From the NCBI GenBank assembly GCA_021462865.1, contig JAJTYX010000023.1, positions 134,619-198,618 of the forward strand: DNA of 64,000 nucleotides, given 5' to 3'. This document shows positions 27,240 to 37,613 of this stretch, piece after piece (position 1 is the stretch's first letter; each line of letters starts with the position of its first letter). A program made the position numbers and the translations under genes. Origin of the DNA: QUBU01 sp021462865. Lineage in GTDB: Bacteria > Pseudomonadota > Gammaproteobacteria > Steroidobacterales > GCA-2729495. The notes below the pieces were generated by a model, which saw only the letters and a program-made list of their open reading frames with translations, searched no databases and was not told the DNA's origin.

Positions 27240-28550
27240 TCAGGTCCGCGCGCCGTTCGACCCCTGCAGACGGCGTATCAGCGCACGGAGGAACACCTTG
27301 TTGAAACGCAGCTGGCAGTCCGTTGACACCTGTTCCAGCAGCGTTGCGCTGACACTGAGGATCGTGACGGGCTCGTCGGCGCGAATGGTCGAATTGCGCT
27401 TGACGCCGGTCACATAGCTGCTTTCGCCAAAGCAATCGCCGCCCGCGAGGACGCCGACCGCACGGCCGTTCATCTCGACACTGACGCTGCCGTCGACGAT
27501 AACGTAGAAGCGGTCGTCGATTTCTCCCTCGCGAACGATCTCATCGCCGCCGCTGTATTCGCGCCACTCGCTGGCGCGCAGAAGTTCCCAGATCTCCGCG
27601 CCGGAGAAGTCGTGGAAGAACCGCAATCGCCGCAGGCGATCGAAGTGCTCCTGATTGTCGGCCTTGGCGTACTGGTTTCGCAGCTGCTGATAGACGCGCG
27701 TGAGGCGGGCGGGAAACTCGGCCCCGTCACCGAACCGTGCCGCAGGAGTCTTGGCGAGCGCGGTCATCACGACCTGCTCGAGTTCGTCCGGGATGCCGTC
27801 GCGAAGCGTGTGCAGTGGCGGCGGCGTCGCGTACACGATCTGGTTGAGAAGCCGCGACAGGGTGCTGGCCCGAAACGGCCTGAAGCCGGTCAGGAGCTCG
27901 TACATCACTGCACCCAGCGAGTAGATGTCGGAGGCTGGCGTGATCTCGGCCGACTCGACCTGCTCCGGCGACATGTAACTCGGCGAACCTGCAATACCCT
28001 CGATCCTGGACACGTCAGCATCGCGCAGGATGGCGATGCCGAAGTCGATGATGCGCACCTCGTTATCCCGCGTCAGCATGATATTGCTGGGCTTGATGTC
28101 GCGGTGTATCACGCCGCGCCGGTGCGCGTAATGCAGCGCGCGGGCGCACTGGTAAATGATCTTGACGACGTCGTCCACCCGCAGCAGGTTGTCGGGCCGG
28201 CAGTACGCCGCGAGTGTGCGGGCGCCCTGCACGTGCTCCATGACGACGTAGTACTGCCCGTTTTCTTCGCCCGCGTCGTAAATCGGCAGGATGTTCGGGT
28301 GCTGCAGCTTGCCGACGATCCGTGCCTCGTTGAAAAACATCTTGCGGGCGATCCTGGCCCGATCCGGGTCCTCGTCCGTTACGACGTTGTAGACCTTGAT
28401 GGCGACATCGCGCTTGAAATACTGGTCGTGGGACAGGTAGATCGTGCCGGTGGTGCCCTTGCCGATCTCATTGATGATGAGGTACTTGCCGATCCTCTCG
28501 GGAACCGGCATGGCCTGGCGTGCGTCAGGGGCAGGCTGCGCCACGGACAC
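27240..28550 (-). CDS. Ser/Thr protein kinase with C-terminal cyclic-nucleotide-binding domain
   Basis: About 436 aa from the GTG at 28550, which follows an AAGGG; an ATG at 28511 is the alternative. The Hanks-type kinase domain covers about residues 22-290: K52 in VAIK, the catalytic loop HRDIKPSN from residue 149 and DFG at 169-171. A cNMP-binding domain lies at about 315-420, with the FGESS phosphate-binding element and an Arg (KRNSTI) nearby. No transmembrane segment is seen. The kinase is therefore probably cytoplasmic and possibly gated by a nucleotide. It sits 14 bp behind pgpA at the end of the riboflavin/thiamine run. Substrates are unknown. Confidence 0.88.
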   Translation of the reverse strand: MSVAQPAPDARQAMPVPERIGKYLIINEIGKGTTGTIYLSHDQYFKRDVAIKVYNVVTDEDPDRARIARKMFFNEARIVGKLQHPNILPIYDAGEENGQYYVVMEHVQGARTLAAYCRPDNLLRVDDVVKIIYQCARALHYAHRRGVIHRDIKPSNIMLTRDNEVRIIDFGIAILRDADVSRIEGIAGSPSYMSPEQVESAEITPASDIYSLGAVMYELLTGFRPFRASTLSRLLNQIVYATPPPLHTLRDGIPDELEQVVMTALAKTPAARFGDGAEFPARLTRVYQQLRNQYAKADNQEHFDRLRRLRFFHDFSGAEIWELLRASEWREYSGGDEIVREGEIDDRFYVIVDGSVSVEMNGRAVGVLAGGDCFGESSYVTGVKRNSTIRADEPVTILSVSATLLEQVSTDCQLRFNKVFLRALIRRLQGSNGART

Positions 28551-28564
28551 GTTATGTGCACCCT

Positions 28565-29062
28565 TCAGATCAGGAACGCGGCAAGTATCCGCAGGCTCGA
28601 CAACAGCGCGGCCGCATAAGCGGCCGCCAACACATCGTCGAGCATAATTCCGAAGCCTCCCCGGAATCTGTGATCCGCCTCGCGAATCGGCCAGGGCTTC
28701 CAGATGTCCATGATCCGGAACGCGATGAAAGCCGCTGCGCTCCAAGCGACGTGGCGCGGCAACAGTGCCAGCGTGGCCCACATCGCAACCATTTCGTCGA
28801 AGACGATTCCAGGATGGTCGTGCACGCCCAGGCGCCTGGCGCTCGCACCGCAGATCCATACACCCGCAGCGAATGCGGCCGCAATGGCCGCCCACTGCAG
28901 CGCCGGCGCTGGCGCCGGGGTGAGCCAGAACAGGACGGCCGCCAGCAACGAGCCCCAGGTACCGGGCGCAACCGGCAGCAGGCCCGCTCCGAATCCGAAC
29001 GCGAGCAGGTGGACCGGGCTGCCCAGAACGGTGCGTGGCAATCCGTTCGAGCGGCCGCTCAT
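28565..29062 (-). CDS. pgpA: Phosphatidylglycerophosphatase A
   Basis: A 165-aa inner-membrane phosphatase that dephosphorylates phosphatidylglycerophosphate. The family signatures PGTWGSLLA, VFDEMVAMW and FRIMDIWKPWP are present, with three or four hydrophobic segments. The position 12 bp after thiL matches the conserved nusB-thiL-pgpA order. Confidence 0.95.
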   Translation of the reverse strand: MSGRSNGLPRTVLGSPVHLLAFGFGAGLLPVAPGTWGSLLAAVLFWLTPAPAPALQWAAIAAAFAAGVWICGASARRLGVHDHPGIVFDEMVAMWATLALLPRHVAWSAAAFIAFRIMDIWKPWPIREADHRFRGGFGIMLDDVLAAAYAAALLSSLRILAAFLI

Positions 29063-29074
29063 CGCATCACCTGT

Positions 29075-30082
29075 TCAGCCGAAGTGGCGAAAGCTGCGGT
29101 CGCGAAACTCAAACGGTTTTCCGTCCTGCATCCAGCGCACCCGACGCCCGGCTGTCACGGTTCCGATGCGGGTGAGCGCACAGTCAACGCCGCCGGCAAC
29201 GCGCTCCAGTTGCTTCTCTCTCGACGGCGGCACCGCGAACAGCAGTTCATAGTCATCGCCACCGGTCAGCGCGAGTTCGAGTCCGGCCCGCGGCCCGACG
29301 AGTCGAAGCAGATCACGGGACAACGGGATGCGCCGCGGATCCAGCACGGCGCCACACCTGCTTGCGCGCAGCAACTTGCCGGCATCGTCGTGCAGGCCGT
29401 CCGAGACATCGATCATTGCGGAAGCGATGCGCGCGAGGCGTCGCCCCTCCCGCACCCGCGGCTCGGGAAACAAAAAGCGCCGGCGCAGCCGCGTGACGCC
29501 CCGTCCCCGCAGGCGGCCGGCCAGTGCCAGGCGTCCGTCCACTGCATCGCCCGGATGCCCGCTGACATACAGTCCGTCACCGGGCCGCGCACCCGCACGG
29601 CCGACGAAGGCGCCGCGTTTCACGCGTCCGAGGACGGTGACCGAGACGACCAGCGGACCACGTATGGTGTCCCCGCCGACCAGTGCCACGCCGTGAAGAT
29701 CCGCGAGTGAAAATAATCCGCGCGAAAACCGCTGCAACCAGTCAGGGGCTGCTTTCGGCATGCTGAGGGCCAGCGTCGCCCAGAGCGGTTCGGCCCCCAT
29801 CGCGGCCAGGTCGCTGAGGTTTACCGCGAGACAGCGGTAGCCCAGTGCGTCAGCCGGCGTGCCGCGCGGAAAGTGCACGCTCTCCGCGAGGGTATCCGTC
29901 GCGGTCACAAGCTCGTAACCCGCCGGCATGCGCGTCACGGCCGCATCGTCGCCGATACCGAGCGAGACGAAGCGCCCCGCGCGTCCGGGCCGCGCGAAAT
30001 ACCGCTCGATCAACTTTGCCTCAGCAGAAATGGCAGGCCGCGGATCGGTCTGCGTGCGACGGTGGCTGCGCTTGGCGGGCAC
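29075..30082 (-). CDS. thiL: Thiamine-monophosphate kinase
   Basis: Phosphorylates thiamine monophosphate to thiamine diphosphate. The 335-aa protein shows the AIR-synthase-like motifs LGIGDDAAV, the metal-binding DTLAESVHF and NLSDLAAMGAEP. It is 6 bp from nusB, so coupling is likely. Length is normal. Confidence 0.96.
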   Translation of the reverse strand: MPAKRSHRRTQTDPRPAISAEAKLIERYFARPGRAGRFVSLGIGDDAAVTRMPAGYELVTATDTLAESVHFPRGTPADALGYRCLAVNLSDLAAMGAEPLWATLALSMPKAAPDWLQRFSRGLFSLADLHGVALVGGDTIRGPLVVSVTVLGRVKRGAFVGRAGARPGDGLYVSGHPGDAVDGRLALAGRLRGRGVTRLRRRFLFPEPRVREGRRLARIASAMIDVSDGLHDDAGKLLRASRCGAVLDPRRIPLSRDLLRLVGPRAGLELALTGGDDYELLFAVPPSREKQLERVAGGVDCALTRIGTVTAGRRVRWMQDGKPFEFRDRSFRHFG

Positions 30083-30088
30083 GGGTCG

Positions 30089-30520
30089 TCAGCGTACGTC
30101 GCTGCCGGTCTCAGCGGGCCTCAATCGCGACGCAGCGGAATCCAGCACGGCATTCACATACCGGAAACCGTCCTGGGCACCAAACTCCTTGGTGAGCTGC
30201 ACCGCCTCGTCGATGACCACCCGCACCGGCACATCCGGGTGGTCACGCAGTTCGATCAGGCCGACCCACAACACTCCCCGCTCCACCGGGTCGAGATGCG
30301 CAACCGGCCGGTCGGTCGCCGCCTCGATCAATTCATCGAGACTCCTCTCGGACGCGGTGATCTCACCGATCAGGGTGCGGAAATAGCCGGCGTCGATGCC
30401 GCGAAACTCGCGGCTGGCCGAAAACTGCTCGACCAGTTCGACGCCGCTATGCCCTCCGAGCTGACGCTGATACAGCGCCTGCACCAGCAGGCGGCGCGCA
30501 CCGTGCCGTCCGCGAGCCAT
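30089..30520 (-). CDS. nusB: Transcription antitermination factor NusB
   Basis: A 143-aa all-helical RNA-binding protein that, with NusE, binds boxA in rRNA leaders. The N-terminal Arg-rich segment (RHGARRLLVQALYQRQLGG) and the VAHLDPVERGVLWVGLIEL region are typical. It lies 15 bp behind ribH, as in E. coli. Confidence 0.96.
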   Translation of the reverse strand: MARGRHGARRLLVQALYQRQLGGHSGVELVEQFSASREFRGIDAGYFRTLIGEITASERSLDELIEAATDRPVAHLDPVERGVLWVGLIELRDHPDVPVRVVIDEAVQLTKEFGAQDGFRYVNAVLDSAASRLRPAETGSDVR

Positions 30521-30535
30521 GAGGCGGGAACTCCC

Positions 30536-31003
30536 CTACGGCGCGATCTGCCGCAGCAGGCTCACCATTTCCATGGTGGCCAGCGCAGCATCAGCGCCTT
30601 TGTTGCCGTGCTTGACCCCGGAGCGCTCCACCGCCTGGTCCACGGTGTCGCAGGTCAGCACGCCGAAACCGACGGGTATCTCCAGGTCGAGGCTGACCTG
30701 CCTGAGACCGGCGGCGCATTCGCCGCAGACGTAGTCGAAATGAGGCGTCGCGCCCCGGATCACCACACCGAGGGCGACCAGGCCATCGTACTGCCTGGTG
30801 AGGGCGGCGCGCTTTGCTGCCAGCGGCAACTCGAACGCACCAGGCACGCGGACCAGGTCGACCGCGGACTCCTCGACTCCGTGTCGCTTCAGCGCGTCGA
30901 GCGCCCCGCGCACGAGATCCTCGACAATCCGGTCATTGAAACGCGCAGCAAGGACGCAGAACCTCGCGTCTCTCACGTTGAGCTGTCCTTCGAGAATGCG
31001 CAT
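30536..31003 (-). CDS. ribH: 6,7-dimethyl-8-ribityllumazine synthase
   Basis: Condenses the ribityl-uracil intermediate with dihydroxybutanone phosphate to make lumazine. The 155-aa protein has PGAFELPLAAKR for substrate binding and the active-site His in IRGATPHFDYVC. It is downstream of ribBA and upstream of nusB. Confidence 0.97.
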   Translation of the reverse strand: MRILEGQLNVRDARFCVLAARFNDRIVEDLVRGALDALKRHGVEESAVDLVRVPGAFELPLAAKRAALTRQYDGLVALGVVIRGATPHFDYVCGECAAGLRQVSLDLEIPVGFGVLTCDTVDQAVERSGVKHGNKGADAALATMEMVSLLRQIAP

Positions 31004-31024
31004 GATGAGTTCGGGCAGGCGTCG

Positions 31025-32164
31025 TCAATCCGGATCGTCGACGTACTCTACTACTTCCAGACCGAAGCCGGAAATCGCGTGCATCTGTTTCGGCGCGCTG
31101 AGCACGCGCATGCGGGTGACGCCGAGATCGCGCAGTATCTGCGCCCCGGTGCCGAAGGTTCGCAGCACCGCCACATGCTCCCTGCGTCCACCCTCCTCCG
31201 GCGTCGAGGCGCCGAGCGAGCGCACCGCCGCCACCAGCTGGCGCGGGCTCTCCGGATAACGCAGCAGGACGACCACTCCTGCTCCCGCTGCGGCGATCCG
31301 GCGCATTGCCGAGCGCAGCGGCCAGCCGAGGCGGGCACTTTGCACGCCGATTACGTCACCGAGAGTGTCCTGTACGTGCACGCGCACCAGCGGCGGCACC
31401 GTGTTCGTGAGGTCCCCGTGAACCAGCGCCAGGTGGACATTGCGGTTGACGTGGTCCTCGAAGCAAAACAGCCGGAAGGGGCCAAGCCCGGTCTCGACCG
31501 TCTGCTCGGAAATCCGCTCCACCGACACCTCGTGCTGCAGACGAAAGCGGATGAGATCGGCGATGCTGCCGATCTTCAGGCCGTGCTGGCGGGCAAAGGA
31601 CTCCAGCTGCGGCCTGCGGGCCATCGTGCCGTCCTCGTTGAGGATCTCGACGATCACGGCCGCGGGCTCCAGCCCCGCGAGACGCGCAAGGTCGCAACCC
31701 GCCTCCGTATGACCGGCACGGGTGAGAACGCCGCCGGGCTGGGCCATCAGGGGAAAGACATGCCCCGGTTGTCGCAGATCCTCGGGCCTCGCCTCGGGAG
31801 CCACTGCGACACGAATGGTGCGCGCGCGGTCGTGCGCCGAGATCCCGGTGGTCACTCCCTCGGCCGCCTCGATGGACACGGTGAAATTTGTCGCCTGATC
31901 TTCGTCCGTACCGCTGACCATCAGGGGCAGGCGCAACTGCTGGCAGCGGCTGCGGGCCAACGTAAGACAGATCAGGCCACGCCCGAAGCGGGCCATGTAA
32001 TTGATGTCCTCCGGCCGAACCTTGGCCGCTGCCATGACCAGGTCGCCCTCGTTCTCGCGATCCTCGTCATCGACGATGATGACCATGCGCCCATCGCGGA
32101 TGTCGGCGATGATCTCGCGGGTATCGCTGAATGCAACGCTGGTGTCTCTCGCAGTGTCGGACAT
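31025..32164 (-). CDS. ribBA: DHBP synthase with degenerate GTP cyclohydrolase II domain
   Basis: The N-terminal part (about residues 10-205) is an intact 3,4-dihydroxy-2-butanone-4-phosphate synthase, with DDEDRENEGDLVMAA and RAGHTEAGCDLARLAG. The C-terminal half is GTP cyclohydrolase II-like, but the zinc and catalytic region reads RVHVQDTLGDVIGVQ. The first zinc Cys (normally RIHSEC) is absent and the CDCG segment is missing. The second activity is therefore probably lost, as in other proteobacterial RibBA/RibBX proteins. A separate ribA should exist outside this window. Confidence 0.93.
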   Translation of the reverse strand: MSDTARDTSVAFSDTREIIADIRDGRMVIIVDDEDRENEGDLVMAAAKVRPEDINYMARFGRGLICLTLARSRCQQLRLPLMVSGTDEDQATNFTVSIEAAEGVTTGISAHDRARTIRVAVAPEARPEDLRQPGHVFPLMAQPGGVLTRAGHTEAGCDLARLAGLEPAAVIVEILNEDGTMARRPQLESFARQHGLKIGSIADLIRFRLQHEVSVERISEQTVETGLGPFRLFCFEDHVNRNVHLALVHGDLTNTVPPLVRVHVQDTLGDVIGVQSARLGWPLRSAMRRIAAAGAGVVVLLRYPESPRQLVAAVRSLGASTPEEGGRREHVAVLRTFGTGAQILRDLGVTRMRVLSAPKQMHAISGFGLEVVEYVDDPD

Positions 32165-32200
32165 GATTTCGAGTTCCTCAGCCAGGCGAGCGCAGGCCGC

Positions 32201-32797
32201 TCAGGCCTGCTCCCCGAGCAGGCGCTCCAGATAACGGGCTATGAGATCGACTTCGATATTGACCCGGGTGCCGGCCCGGTAACCATCCATGATGGTGCTC
32301 TGCAACGTATGCGGGACCAGGTTGACGCCGACTTCGTTCTCCCACACCTCGTTGCTGGTCAGGCTGACGCCGTCCACGCAGATCGAACCCTTTTTCGCGA
32401 CGTAGCGCGACAGCGCCACCGGCAACCGGAACACGACCCGGGTCGAGCGGGCATCCGGCTCGATCGCAGCCACCTCCCCCACACCATCCACATGCCCGGA
32501 CACCAGGTGCCCGCCCAGTGGCTCGCTCAAGGTCAGCGCAGGCTCGAGATTGACGCGCGTGCCTGCGGCGAGTTGCCCGAGTGTCGTCAGGGCCAGTGTC
32601 TCGCCCGACACATCGAAGCCCGCGCGGCCCGCCTCGTGATGCGTTACCGTGAGGCAGACCCCGTTGACCGCGACACTCGCCCCCGGCACGAGTCGCTCCG
32701 GGGGCAGGCGATCCGTGTCGATCAGCAGGCTCACGTCGCCACCGCGGTGCACAAGTGCGGCAACCGTGCCGACCGCCTGGACAATTCCGGTAAACAT
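32201..32797 (-). CDS. ribE: Riboflavin synthase alpha subunit
   Basis: Dismutates two lumazine molecules to riboflavin. The 198-aa protein has the tandem barrel repeats of the family, starting MFTGIVQAVGTV and again near SGHVDGVGEV. The start at 32797 gives the universal N-terminus; the frame runs 33 nt further upstream into ribD. The ribD stop and the ribE start share one base (ATGA). Confidence 0.97.
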   Translation of the reverse strand: MFTGIVQAVGTVAALVHRGGDVSLLIDTDRLPPERLVPGASVAVNGVCLTVTHHEAGRAGFDVSGETLALTTLGQLAAGTRVNLEPALTLSEPLGGHLVSGHVDGVGEVAAIEPDARSTRVVFRLPVALSRYVAKKGSICVDGVSLTSNEVWENEVGVNLVPHTLQSTIMDGYRAGTRVNIEVDLIARYLERLLGEQA

Positions 32798-33900
32798 CAT
32801 CGGCCTCGCTTGAGAAAAGTCAGGCGGCAATCCGGCCCGATGCGGCGCACGTCCGCCAGGTCGAATTCCGGCCGCGCAGACATTTCCGACAACGTTTTCG
32901 TGGCGAACATGTCGAAGCCATCAGCACCGAGGACATGTGGCGCGACGTATACCACGATCTCGTCGATCAGACCCGCGTCCAGCATTGCGCCGCTGACACC
33001 GGGGCCGGCCTCCAGCAACACCTCGTTCATGCCGAGTTCTGCCAGCCGCCGCAGCACGGCCGTGGGGTCCGGCCGACCGCCGGTCTCGACCACCACCTCG
33101 ACGCTGACGCCGGCCGTCTCGAGCGCGCGCTGCCGCGCGGCCTCTGGCCGGGTGCAGAATACATGCGTGCGTCTCGAATGCCCGATCAGCTGCGCGGCCG
33201 GCGGCGTGCGCAATGCCGAGTCGAGCACCACGCATGCGGGCGCCACCATGTCACCGAGATCGCGCCGTCGCACGGTCAGCGCGGGATCATCGGCCAGGAC
33301 CGTGCCCACTCCGGTCAGGATCGCGGAGCTGCGCGCGCGCAGCGCCTGCGCATCGTTGCGCGATGCGTCGCTGGAGATCCAGCGGCTCGCGCCGTTCGCG
33401 AGCGCCGTGCGCCCATCGAGGCTGGTGGCAAGCTTGGCCCGCACGTACGGACGCTGGCGTTGCATCCGCGAGAAGAATCCGATATTCAGTGCCCGCGCCT
33501 CCGCCTCCATGACCCCAGCGGTCACCGCCACACCCGCGGCCGTCAGGCTGCGGACACCGCCGCCGGCAACCTGCGGATTCGGGTCTGCTGCGGCAAAGAC
33601 GACGCGACGCACGCCGGCGGCGACCAGCGCCTCGGTGCACGGTGGCGTACGCCCGTGGTGGCAACAGGGTTCCAGGGTGACATAGGCAGTTGCACCGGCA
33701 GCGGCCCCGCCAGCCTCCTGCAGCGCGACGATCTCCGCATGCGGCCCGCCGGTGCGCCGGTGCCAGCCCTCGCCCACCACCCGTCCACCGGCAACGACGA
33801 CGCAGCCGACCCGGGGATTCGGATGAGCGCTGAACAGTCCACGCGCGGCCAGCCGCAGCGCCTGCGCCATCCAGCGAAAATCGTCGGCGTCACCGCTCAT
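32797..33900 (-). CDS. ribD: Riboflavin deaminase-reductase
   Basis: A bifunctional 367-aa enzyme: N-terminal pyrimidine deaminase (about 1-145) and C-terminal 5-amino-6-(5-phosphoribosylamino)uracil reductase. The deaminase zinc site HAEIVAL...EPCCHHGRTPPC is intact, and the reductase fold shows LLEAGPGVSGAML. It overlaps nrdR by 4 bp (ATGA), so it is translationally coupled. Confidence 0.97.
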   Translation of the reverse strand: MSGDADDFRWMAQALRLAARGLFSAHPNPRVGCVVVAGGRVVGEGWHRRTGGPHAEIVALQEAGGAAAGATAYVTLEPCCHHGRTPPCTEALVAAGVRRVVFAAADPNPQVAGGGVRSLTAAGVAVTAGVMEAEARALNIGFFSRMQRQRPYVRAKLATSLDGRTALANGASRWISSDASRNDAQALRARSSAILTGVGTVLADDPALTVRRRDLGDMVAPACVVLDSALRTPPAAQLIGHSRRTHVFCTRPEAARQRALETAGVSVEVVVETGGRPDPTAVLRRLAELGMNEVLLEAGPGVSGAMLDAGLIDEIVVYVAPHVLGADGFDMFATKTLSEMSARPEFDLADVRRIGPDCRLTFLKRGR

Positions 33901-34400
33901 GGCTCGTCCGGAAGCAGCGACATCTGGTTGCGCCGCCCGTCGGCGTCGCGGCTCTCGCGCAGGCGCCGGATCTCATCCTGGAACTCGGTGATGTCCTGGA
34001 AGCTGCGGTACACGGAGGCAAAACGCACGTAAGCGACCTCGTCCAGATTACGCAATTCCTCCATCACCATTTCACCCACCTGGCGCGAGGCGATCTCGCG
34101 CTCGCCCACCGTCTGCAAGGCATGGATGATTCGCGCAATGGCGGCCTCCACCGCTTCCATGCTCACCGGCCGTTTCTCCAGCGCCCGCACCATGCCATTG
34201 CGCAGTTTCGCCTCGTCGAAGGGTTCGCGCGACTGGTCACGCTTGATGAGGCGTGGCAGAACGAGCTCGGCCGTTTCGAACGTGGTAAAGCGCTCACCGC
34301 ACTGCTGGCACTCGCGACGCCTGCGCACCTGGCGGCCCTCGCCGCTGAGGCGCGAGTCGATCACCTTGGTCTCTTCGTGGCTGCAGAAGGGGCAGTGCAT
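33897..34400 (-). CDS. nrdR: Transcriptional repressor NrdR
   Basis: A 167-aa ATP/dATP-sensing repressor of ribonucleotide reductase genes. The N-terminal zinc ribbon (CPFCSHEETKVIDSR and CQQCGERFTTFE) is followed by an ATP-cone. It lies 27 bp behind glyA, the conserved glyA-nrdR-ribD order. Confidence 0.97.
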   Translation of the reverse strand: MHCPFCSHEETKVIDSRLSGEGRQVRRRRECQQCGERFTTFETAELVLPRLIKRDQSREPFDEAKLRNGMVRALEKRPVSMEAVEAAIARIIHALQTVGEREIASRQVGEMVMEELRNLDEVAYVRFASVYRSFQDITEFQDEIRRLRESRDADGRRNQMSLLPDEP

Positions 34401-34427
34401 GGCTGCAATGCCGGACGGGCGCGCCGG

Positions 34428-35681
34428 TCAGCCGTACACCGGAAATCCCCGGCACAACTCGACGACAGCGGATCGCACCCGCGCCAGCCGCGCCTCGTCG
34501 CCGAGGTCGGCAAGCACTTCAGCAATCCAGCCGCCGAGGAGTTCGACCTCGGCCGACCCGAAACCGCGTGTCGTGATCGCCGGCGTGCCCATGCGCAGCC
34601 CGCTGGTGACGAACGGCGAGCGCGGATCGTTCGGCACCGCATTCTTGTTAACGGTGATATTGGCCCGCCCGAGCGCCGCATCCGCGTCCTTGCCGGTGAT
34701 GTTCTTGTCGATGAGGTCCACGAGGAACATGTGATTGTCGGTGCCGCCGGACACGATCCGGTAACCACGGCCGGCGAGACCGGCCGCCAGCTGGCGGGCA
34801 TTGGCCTTGACCTGTACCTGGTAGGTCCGGAACTCGGGCTGCATGGCTTCCAGGAGCGCCACCGCCTTGGCGGCAATCACGTGCATCAGCGGACCGCCCT
34901 GCGTGCCGGGAAACACCAGCGAACTGAGTTTCTTCGTGATCTCGTCGTTCTCGCGGGCAAGAATGAGCCCCCCGCGCGGCCCGCGCAGTGTCTTGTGAGT
35001 GGTGGTGGTCGTCACATCGGCGATCGGCACGGGATTCGGGTACTCACCGGCTGCGACCAGGCCAGCCACGTGCGCCATGTCGACGAAAAAGTACGCGCCT
35101 ACGTCGTCGGCGATCTTCCGGAATCGTTGCCAGTCCACGACGCGGGAGTAAGCCGAGAACCCGGCAATGATCATCCGGGGACGATGCTCGCGTGCGAGGG
35201 CCTCTGCGGCCGCGTAGTCGATCTCCCCGGTCTGCGGGTCGAGGCCGTATGACAGGATCCGGTACAGCCGACCGGAAAAGTTGACCGGTGATCCATGGGT
35301 GAGGTGGCCGCCGTGCGCGAGGCTCATGCCGAGCACCGTGTCGCCCGGGTTCAGCAAGGCCATGTAGACGGCGGCATTGGCCTGCGATCCGGAATGCGGC
35401 TGGACGTTGGCATAGGCCGCGCCGAACAGCTTCTTCGCGCGCTCGATCGCGAGATCCTCCGCCTGGTCGACGAACTCGCAGCCGCCGTAATACCGCCGGC
35501 CGGGATAGCCCTCCGCGTACTTGTTGGTCAGCACGCTGCCTTGCGCCTCCAGCACGCGCGGGCTCGCATAATTCTCGGAGGCGATCAGCTCGATGTGCTC
35601 TTCCTGGCGTCGTTCCTCGCCGGCGATCGCTGCCGCCAGGGCGGAATCAAAATCGGCGATCCTGAGGTTTTTTGTATACAT
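34428..35681 (-). CDS. glyA: Serine hydroxymethyltransferase
   Basis: A PLP enzyme that interconverts serine and glycine while charging tetrahydrofolate with one-carbon units. The 417-aa protein carries the PLP-lysine motif TTTTHKTLRGPRGG and PHSGSQANAAVY. A strong GGAGG lies 6 nt before the start. A TACAAT box on the minus strand (35709-35714) is a possible -10 element with no good -35. It heads the glyA-nrdR-rib-nus-thi-pgp run. Confidence 0.97.
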   Translation of the reverse strand: MYTKNLRIADFDSALAAAIAGEERRQEEHIELIASENYASPRVLEAQGSVLTNKYAEGYPGRRYYGGCEFVDQAEDLAIERAKKLFGAAYANVQPHSGSQANAAVYMALLNPGDTVLGMSLAHGGHLTHGSPVNFSGRLYRILSYGLDPQTGEIDYAAAEALAREHRPRMIIAGFSAYSRVVDWQRFRKIADDVGAYFFVDMAHVAGLVAAGEYPNPVPIADVTTTTTHKTLRGPRGGLILARENDEITKKLSSLVFPGTQGGPLMHVIAAKAVALLEAMQPEFRTYQVQVKANARQLAAGLAGRGYRIVSGGTDNHMFLVDLIDKNITGKDADAALGRANITVNKNAVPNDPRSPFVTSGLRMGTPAITTRGFGSAEVELLGGWIAEVLADLGDEARLARVRSAVVELCRGFPVYG

Positions 35682-35904
35682 GCCCGCCTCCGCGCGAGAA
35701 AGGGCGCAATTGTACCCGAGCGCCGCACCGGTCTTCAGGCAGGCGAAGCCGGGCCCCGTGATCGTGATGCCGGCGCCTGTTCGGTGCGCATGGCGCGGTC
35801 ACCCGGACCACCGGCGGGATCGCTGCCCCAACGCCGGCTTGCTGGCCAATCAAGGGCCGCATCGGGAATAATCGCGGCTGCGTTGCGCAAACCAAGTCTC
35901 CAGC

Positions 35905-37578
<1,674 letters not shown>

Positions 37579-37613
37579 CCGGCAGGGGGCTGGTAACAAA
37601 GGGAGGGAACCGC

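Noticed and set aside
29873..33685. 1270-codon open frame on the plus strand across the riboflavin run
   Set aside because: It mirrors thiL, nusB, ribH, ribBA, ribE and ribD, all supported by motifs on the minus strand.
34401..35681. FMN riboswitch expected upstream of riboflavin genes
   Set aside because: No RFN-like conserved sequence was seen before nrdR/ribD or glyA. The rib genes appear to lack it here.
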